Assembly: GCA_002392525.1 (NCBI GenBank)
Contig: DGHE01000014.1
Span: 1-10,952, forward strand
Direction of reading: 5' to 3'
DNA from: Bacteroidales bacterium UBA3856
GTDB lineage: Bacteria; Bacteroidota; Bacteroidia; Bacteroidales; UBA932
DNA: 10,952 nucleotides
Part shown: piece after piece, positions 6,543-10,952 of the stretch
How positions within the stretch are numbered: position 1 is the stretch's first letter
Layout of the letters: the number at the start of each line of letters is the position of its first letter
Translations under genes and position numbers: made by a program
The notes under the pieces: model-generated
The model's input: the letters and a program-made list of their open reading frames with translations, nothing else
Databases searched by the model: none
Told to the model about the DNA's origin: nothing

Positions 6543-6559
6543 GCTAAAAACAAATGCTT

Positions 6560-7636
6560 ATGAAAACCATTCCCTGGAAGGGGGCGCTCATGCCCCTTGT
6601 GTTTCTTCTCGCCTCCTGCGACGACTTTTCTCCCGAAGGATCATCGGCCCGGCCGGGACAACTGCGATGGGCCCTGGAACGGGCCGTCCTCGTTACCAAA
6701 GCCGCCGAAGAACTGCCCGACACCAACGACTTTATCTTAACCGTACGAGATGCCGACGGCGGCACCCTCTACAGGGGCCCTTACGGGGACTCGCCGCAGG
6801 TGCTGGATGTGCCGGAGGGGTATTACACCGTAGGCATAGTCTCGGAGAACTTCTCCTCCCCCGCCTTCTCCAAACCGCAGTACGGAGACGAGCAGGTGGT
6901 CCGGGTCCCCGCCGGGCAAAGTGTCACCGTCAAGCTCCGGTGCACCCTGCAAAACGCCGGCATCCGCCTCAGGACCGGGCAGGACTTCCTGGAGGCCTAT
7001 CCCGACGGCATTCTCTATGTAAAGCAGGCCGACACCAAACTCAAATACCTCTACAGGGAGACGCGCATCGCCTATGTGAAGCCCGGCGACGTGTCGGTGC
7101 TCCTATACCGCGAGAGCGGAGAAGACTACGAGACGCTGTTCACCCGTAACATCGAAGCGCGGGAAATCCTCACGGTGAGCATCAGCGCCCCCAAGGGCAG
7201 CGGAAACGGCAAGAGCAGCATTACGGTGCAGACCGACACCTCCCGCAGCTGGGTGAGCGAAAACTTCACCATCGGGCAGGGAGGCGGAGATGCACAGGGC
7301 ACGCTGTCCGTGGGCGAAGCGGGTTCCCACATTGGCCAGAAGGGGGTTTGGGTCACAGGGTACATCGTGGGAGGAGACCTCACCACCAGCGGCAAAACGG
7401 TAAAGACCGAAGGCATTACCAAGAATACGCACCTGGCTCTCGCCGACCGTTCCTCTACAACCGACAAAGCCTCCTGCCTGGCCGTGGAGCTGCCCGCCGG
7501 CAAGGTACGACAGGCCCTGAACCTGGTGGATCATCCGGAGCTCATCGGCAAGCGGGTCAAAGTGAAAGGAGACCTTGTGGACAAGTATTTTGGAACCGTG
7601 GGTATGAAGAGCGCCACAGACTACCAGTTGCCGTAG
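6560..7636 (+). CDS. exported lipoprotein with DUF4493-like and DUF6359-like domains
   Basis: A 358-residue lipoprotein. The signal peptide (1-19) ends in LAS-C with Cys20 as the acylation site, followed by Asp-Asp, which resembles the acidic surface-export signals of Bacteroidota. Residues about 25-235 resemble the DUF4493 family of Bacteroidales lipoproteins, with a beta-rich domain including the YRGPYGDSPQVLDVPEGYYTV segment. Residues about 247-358 resemble DUF6359, an OB-fold-like module with GYIVGGDL, LALADRSS and then LNLVDHPELIGKRVKVKGDLVDKYFG...GMK. Neither domain has a known biochemical role, and no catalytic motif is visible; I infer an envelope- or surface-located binding protein. 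I prefer the ATG at 6560 (MKT start), but the ATG at 6554 adds only Met-Leu and cannot be excluded. The gene is divergent from ffh, and its stop directly abuts the convergent cardiolipin-synthase-like gene. Confidence 0.85.
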   Translation: MKTIPWKGALMPLVFLLASCDDFSPEGSSARPGQLRWALERAVLVTKAAEELPDTNDFILTVRDADGGTLYRGPYGDSPQVLDVPEGYYTVGIVSENFSSPAFSKPQYGDEQVVRVPAGQSVTVKLRCTLQNAGIRLRTGQDFLEAYPDGILYVKQADTKLKYLYRETRIAYVKPGDVSVLLYRESGEDYETLFTRNIEAREILTVSISAPKGSGNGKSSITVQTDTSRSWVSENFTIGQGGGDAQGTLSVGEAGSHIGQKGVWVTGYIVGGDLTTSGKTVKTEGITKNTHLALADRSSTTDKASCLAVELPAGKVRQALNLVDHPELIGKRVKVKGDLVDKYFGTVGMKSATDYQLP

Positions 7637-8833
7637 CTACAGCAAGCGGTAAACCCAATGGACAAACCAGGAAACGGCTGCGTGGTACCATTTGTGACCG
7701 CGCAGCCACTCCTCCAGGTGCCACTCTCTCACCAACTCGCGGTCCTGTTCAAAGACAGACCTGTTATAAAGGGCCGTCTCGCGGTCATAGATGAGGGTGT
7801 TGATCTCATAGTTTACGTGGAAGCTGCGCCAGTCCAGATTGGACGCGCCGATGATGGAGAATTCGTCGTCGGAGACCAGCGTCTTGCTGTGGATGAACTC
7901 GCCGCCGCGCTCCAGAATGCGGACGCCGCGCTCCAGACACTCGGCATAATAGGAACGGTTGCAGGTCCCAAAGAACGGAGTGTCAACCTCCTGCGGCAGC
8001 ATCACGCGCACATCCACCCCCCTCTGGGCTGCTCCAGCGAGCGATTCGATGAAAGACGGCGGCGGCACAAAGTAGGGCGTCTGGATGTACACATAATCGC
8101 GGGCGTGGTCCAGCACCCAGCAGTAGGCTGCCAGCATGGCCGATGCTTCCGACTCCGGGAAGTCGCTCACCAGCTGCATGGTCTTACCGGCAAAGGGGGC
8201 GCCCTGTACAGAAGGGTCGGGCAGATAGTGTTCTGGCGGATACGAGAAACGGCCGTCCGAAGCCCGCCAGCTGTCCATGAAGGACTCTCCGAGAGCGCGG
8301 ACTATGGGGCCCGTTATGCGAAGGTGCGTGTCACGCCATTTATAAAAGTAATTGTCATTGAGGTTCATGCCGCCGGTGTAGGCCACCTGCCCGTCAATCA
8401 CTACTACTTTACGGTGCTGCTGGTGGAAGATGCGGTAGAACCACTTGTGGAGGCCATGTTTGATATGAGTAAAGGGGATGACCTCGGCGCCTGCCTGGAT
8501 GAGAGGCCTCCAATAGGCGTTGGGGATGGCCACCACTCCGCTCCAATTGTTGTTGAGAAAGCGTACTTCTACGCCTTCTCTGGCTTTTTCTATGAGGAGA
8601 TCCCGCACTTCGCGGCCACCTTTGTCGTTGCCAAAACGGAAATATTCGATGTGGATAAAAGACTTGGCCCGGCGGATATCCTCCAGGAGAAGTTCCCGCT
8701 TGCGCCTGCCACATGTAATGATTTCGAAGGAGTTACCTCCGTAGACATCATTCTCCACGTTCATTTCCTTCAGCATCCCGGCCAGTGGCTGGAATGCGGA
8801 TGGAATGGCACTGAGTATGTCGGGATTGAGCAT
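7637..8833 (-). CDS. cardiolipin synthase-like phospholipase D family protein
   Basis: A 398-residue enzyme of the phospholipase D superfamily, most like the short bacterial cardiolipin synthases (ClsB/ClsC type), which join phospholipids through a phosphatidyl-enzyme intermediate. Both HKD catalytic motifs are intact: His140, Lys142, Asp147 in HRKVVVID, followed by GGMNLNDNY, and His315, Lys317, Asp322 in HSKTLVSD, followed by GASNLDW. The IQTPYFVPP segment between them is typical. The N-terminal membrane helices of long Cls enzymes are absent; the Trp-rich end (VSWFVHWVYRLL) could associate with the membrane. I start at the ATG at 8833; upstream codons up to 9025 would run through two promoters into the ligase gene. 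A -7 element only eight bases upstream makes this start nearly leaderless, so Met20 (8776) is an alternative. Phosphatidylserine synthase or other PLD activities are possible. Confidence 0.9.
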   Translation of the reverse strand: MLNPDILSAIPSAFQPLAGMLKEMNVENDVYGGNSFEIITCGRRKRELLLEDIRRAKSFIHIEYFRFGNDKGGREVRDLLIEKAREGVEVRFLNNNWSGVVAIPNAYWRPLIQAGAEVIPFTHIKHGLHKWFYRIFHQQHRKVVVIDGQVAYTGGMNLNDNYFYKWRDTHLRITGPIVRALGESFMDSWRASDGRFSYPPEHYLPDPSVQGAPFAGKTMQLVSDFPESEASAMLAAYCWVLDHARDYVYIQTPYFVPPPSFIESLAGAAQRGVDVRVMLPQEVDTPFFGTCNRSYYAECLERGVRILERGGEFIHSKTLVSDDEFSIIGASNLDWRSFHVNYEINTLIYDRETALYNRSVFEQDRELVREWHLEEWLRGHKWYHAAVSWFVHWVYRLL

Positions 8834-8840
8834 GGCATGA

Positions 8841-8848
8841 CAAATATA
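8841..8848 (-). promoter_or_regulatory. -7 element for the cardiolipin-synthase-like gene
   Basis: Read on the minus strand this is TATATTTG, an exact TAnnTTTG match. No TTG is present 19-21 bases upstream, so the -33 box is weak. The expected start, about 4-7 bases downstream, would leave almost no leader before the ATG at 8833. Confidence 0.6.
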
Positions 8849-8911
8849 GTCAATTTGGGCCAAATAAAAAAGAGCGGTGCACGCGCGCGAAGCTTTTTCC
8901 GGGAAAAATAG

Positions 8912-8919
8912 TATATTTG
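8912..8919 (+). promoter_or_regulatory. -7 element for the acyl-CoA ligase gene
   Basis: TATATTTG matches TAnnTTTG exactly and sits in the same 12-mer, GTATATTTGCAG, as the promoter at 785-796. There is no clear TTG about 20 bases upstream. Transcription should begin near 8924-8926, giving a leader of about 20 bases. This decides the start codon: a TTG at 8917 lies inside this element and cannot be used. Confidence 0.7.
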
Positions 8920-8923
8920 CAGA

Positions 8924-8947
8924 ATGAACCAAAGCGAGAACGAATGA
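8924..8947 (+). CDS. possible seven-residue leader peptide overlapping the ligase start
   Basis: An ATG at 8924 opens a frame encoding MNQSENE and ends with TGA at 8945-8947, overlapping the ligase ATG (8944-8946) as ATGA. If transcription starts at or just before 8924, this frame would be leaderless and could couple ribosomes into the ligase gene. A frame this short can arise by chance, and the ATG may not be within the transcript. Confidence 0.25.
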   Translation: MNQSENE

Positions 8948-10566
8948 AGCATTACCTGAAGAAACTGGAGGATCAAGTACACAACAGGGCGTTTTCTCCT
9001 GCCCTGAGTGACTTTGAAGGAGCAAGCTATACCTATGCAGACCTGGCCATCAAGATGGCTACGCTGCATGCATTTTTCAGGGAAGCCGGCATCAAGAAGG
9101 GGGACAAGATTGCCCTCGTCGCCCGCAATTCGGCCCGCTGGGCCATTTTCTTCCTCGCAGCCAACACCTACGAGGCCGTCATCGTTCCCATCCTGCCCAA
9201 CTTTACCCCAAGCGGCGCCATGCAGCTCATCCATCACTCGGACAGCGTGCTCCTTATCACCGACTCCGACATCTGGAAGAATCTGGACCGTGAGCGACTT
9301 CCGCTCCTGAAGGGTGTTCTGGACGCCCGCGAAGACCGTCTCCTCTGGGGCACGCCGGAATACAAGTTGGCTTGGGAGAACCGCACATCGGCCTTCAACA
9401 AAGAATACCCCGACGGCCTGGACCCCATGAAAGTGGAATACCACAGCAACATGGACGGCCTTGCCATCATCAATTATACTTCCGGCACTTCCGGAGACCC
9501 CAAGGGCGTCATGCTCAGCTTCGGCGCCATGTCGGACATTGTGGAGTACTGCCAGCAGCACATCTCCAACCAGCCCGAGGCCATTGTCTCCATGCTGCCC
9601 CTCGCCCACATCTACGGCCTGGCCATGGAGTTCATCTACCCCTGCTGCACCGGATACCAGATCTGTTTCCTCGGAAAAACCCCGTCTCCGTCCCTTTTGA
9701 TGAAGGCGATGCAGCAGGTGCGTCCTTCCCTTATCATCACCGTTCCCATGGTGATGGAAAAAGTCTATACCACCTGGGTGCGCCCCATGCTCAACTCCCG
9801 TTCCGGCAAACTTCTGAGCGCTGTTCCGGGCGTACGCATGTCCTTTTACAAGTCCATCGGCGAAAAAGTCCTTTCCAACTTTGGAGGGCGCGTGAGGACC
9901 ATCATCATCGGCGGCGCTCCCCTCAACTGGAAGGTGGAAGTGGCCTTCCGCAAGATCAGCCTCCCCTACGCCGTGGGCTACGGCATGACGGAAGCCTGCC
10001 CGCTCCTGGCATTCGAGATGCCCTCCGGGTACGTGGCCGGGTCCTGCGGCAAACCCATCCACGAGATAAGGATCGAGTCCTCGGACCCCGAGCGCGTGCC
10101 CGGAGAAATCCAGTCCCGCGGTCCCAACATCACCTTGGGATACTACAAGAATCCTGCGGCCGATGAAGCAGCCCACACCGAGGACGGCTGGTTCCGCACC
10201 GGAGACCTGGGCGTGATGGACGAAGCCGGCAACATCTTCATCCGCGGCCGCATCAAGGCCCTCATCCTCAACTCTTCCGGCCAGAACATCTACCCCGAAG
10301 AAGTGGAGCAGGTGCTCTCCAACGACCCCATCGTAGAAGAGTCGGTGGTGCTTTCCCGGGACGGCAAGATTGTCGCGCTGGTCTATCCTCACGCCGATGC
10401 CGTGGTGGGCACCAACGAAGAGCAGCAGAACCAGATGGCCGCCGAAATCCGCAGTCGTGCCAACGGGCAGCTTCCCAAGTTCAGCCAGATTTTCTATGTG
10501 GAGCTGGTAGACCTTCCCTTCGAGCGCACCGCCAAGGGAAGCATCAAGCGTCACCTGTACAAATAG
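8944..10566 (+). CDS. long-chain acyl-CoA synthetase (AMP-forming ligase, FadD-like)
   Basis: A 540-residue member of the ANL adenylating superfamily, activating a fatty acid with ATP to acyl-AMP and then transferring it to CoA. Seen in order: the ATP-binding P-loop YTSGTSGDPKG (178-188), PLAHIYGLAMEF, the GYGMTEACPL motif (from Gly345) with the conserved Thr-Glu, WFRTGDLG with Asp421, and the hinge region with RGRIKALILNSSGQNIYPEEVE. The C-terminal motif reads RTAKGSIKRHLYK (528-540): the usual catalytic Lys position (GK) is Ser533, with Lys531 and Lys535 close by. There is no signal or membrane segment, so it is cytoplasmic or peripheral. I start at the ATG at 8944, because the in-frame TTG at 8917 is within the -7 element. 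It is divergent from a cardiolipin-synthase-like gene, and a phosphatase gene follows after three bases. Substrate chain length is inferred; acyl-ACP synthetase is possible. Confidence 0.92.
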   Translation: MKHYLKKLEDQVHNRAFSPALSDFEGASYTYADLAIKMATLHAFFREAGIKKGDKIALVARNSARWAIFFLAANTYEAVIVPILPNFTPSGAMQLIHHSDSVLLITDSDIWKNLDRERLPLLKGVLDAREDRLLWGTPEYKLAWENRTSAFNKEYPDGLDPMKVEYHSNMDGLAIINYTSGTSGDPKGVMLSFGAMSDIVEYCQQHISNQPEAIVSMLPLAHIYGLAMEFIYPCCTGYQICFLGKTPSPSLLMKAMQQVRPSLIITVPMVMEKVYTTWVRPMLNSRSGKLLSAVPGVRMSFYKSIGEKVLSNFGGRVRTIIIGGAPLNWKVEVAFRKISLPYAVGYGMTEACPLLAFEMPSGYVAGSCGKPIHEIRIESSDPERVPGEIQSRGPNITLGYYKNPAADEAAHTEDGWFRTGDLGVMDEAGNIFIRGRIKALILNSSGQNIYPEEVEQVLSNDPIVEESVVLSRDGKIVALVYPHADAVVGTNEEQQNQMAAEIRSRANGQLPKFSQIFYVELVDLPFERTAKGSIKRHLYK

Positions 10567-10569
10567 CCT

Positions 10570-10952
10570 ATGCTGGAAGGGGTTATCAACGCAAGGGACC
10601 TCGGAGGAATCCGGATCGGGGGAAAAACCGTCCGGCGGGGCCTCCTTCTGCGTACCGCCCATCTGAACCAGGCTTCCGACGAAGATATCCGCCGTCTGTC
10701 GGAGGAGTATCATCTTCGCAAAATCTTTGACTTCCGCACTTTCCAGGAAGCATCGGCCCAGCCCGACCGTCCCGTTCCGGGCGCGGAGCACATCCTCCTG
10801 CCCACCCTGGATGTCGAGGCCGAGAAAAAAAGCGGCGAGGCCGTTCCCGAGGAAGTGTTCCTGAACCTGCAGGCTCACATCGTGAAGCTCTCGTTCATGA
10901 AAATCTTCCAGGAGAAGGGCCGGCAGCTCTATCCTTCGCTCATTCTCAGTGA
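10570..10952 (+). CDS. tyrosine-protein phosphatase family protein (3' end missing)
   Basis: The frame is open from the ATG at 10570 to the right edge (127 full codons), so the gene continues outside the window. The N-terminus matches the bacterial tyrosine/dual-specificity phosphatase family with the NxRDxGG signature: NARDLGG at residues 7-13, RRGLLLRTAHL (22-32), and then IFDFRTFQEAS with Asp54, Arg56 and Glu60, followed by a PDRPVPGAEHILLP stretch. The catalytic Cys-x5-Arg loop should lie downstream and cannot be seen, so activity is unproven. There is no signal peptide. It starts only three bases after the acyl-CoA ligase stop, so the two are almost certainly co-transcribed. Family members remove phosphate from phosphotyrosine, and some act on phosphoinositides; the substrate here is unknown. 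Confidence 0.8.
   Translation, partial: MLEGVINARDLGGIRIGGKTVRRGLLLRTAHLNQASDEDIRRLSEEYHLRKIFDFRTFQEASAQPDRPVPGAEHILLPTLDVEAEKKSGEAVPEEVFLNLQAHIVKLSFMKIFQEKGRQLYPSLILS

Noticed and set aside
8834..9025. N-terminal extension of the cardiolipin-synthase-like protein to 9025
   Set aside because: The extension would read through both divergent -7 elements and into the ligase coding sequence, and it has no family match.
8770..10878. Long open frame (702 codons) on the minus strand across the acyl-CoA ligase
   Set aside because: It is antisense to a gene with all the ligase motifs, lacks recognisable domains, and is explained by codon bias leaving the opposite frame open.

Overview
The window looks like a chromosomal segment of a GC-rich member of the Bacteroidota, most likely the order Bacteroidales. 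Four things point there. Several genes are preceded by the Bacteroidota primary-sigma -7 element TAnnTTTG (TATATTTG or TAAATTTG), in two cases with a TTG 20 bases upstream. Shine-Dalgarno-like sites are not apparent in front of the genes. There is a lipoprotein whose two domains (DUF4493-like and DUF6359-like) are characteristic of gut Bacteroidales. A 6S-like RNA lies between zapA and rny. Most of the content is housekeeping. I see no phage, CRISPR, transposase or defence gene, and no convincing new multi-gene system.

Layout, left to right. (1) 1-776: 3' part of a purine nucleoside phosphorylase gene. (2) 763-1377: a promoter drives a two-gene unit, a small coiled-coil protein and ZapA, joined by a one-base TAATG overlap; both are probably linked to cell division. 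(3) 1379-1566: a 6S-like RNA, followed by a perfect 14-bp terminator-like hairpin at 1569-1607 and then rny (RNase Y, 1632-3173). (4) On the minus strand, a lipoprotein 5'-nucleotidase (3180-4925) lies downstream of ffh (5039-6358). Their 113-bp spacer carries three palindromes, one resembling a dispersed REP-like repeat. (5) A divergent region at 6359-6559 holds the ffh promoter and three copies of a CGGCTAAAA box; to its right lies a two-domain exported lipoprotein gene (6560-7636). (6) A cardiolipin-synthase-like phospholipase D gene (7637-8833, minus) is divergent from a long-chain acyl-CoA ligase gene (8944-10566, plus), with a -7 element for each. (7) Three bases after the ligase, a tyrosine-phosphatase-family gene begins and runs off the right edge.

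Functional grouping: cell division plus global RNA control (coiled-coil protein, ZapA, 6S RNA, RNase Y); protein targeting (Ffh); envelope nucleotide scavenging (nucleotidase, possibly feeding purine nucleosides to the phosphorylase); and membrane lipid metabolism (the cardiolipin-synthase-like enzyme and acyl-CoA ligase share a divergent promoter region). The parts most worth a second look are non-coding: the hairpin between the 6S RNA and rny, the CGGCTAAAA boxes beside the ffh promoter, and the inverted repeats around the ffh stop codon.
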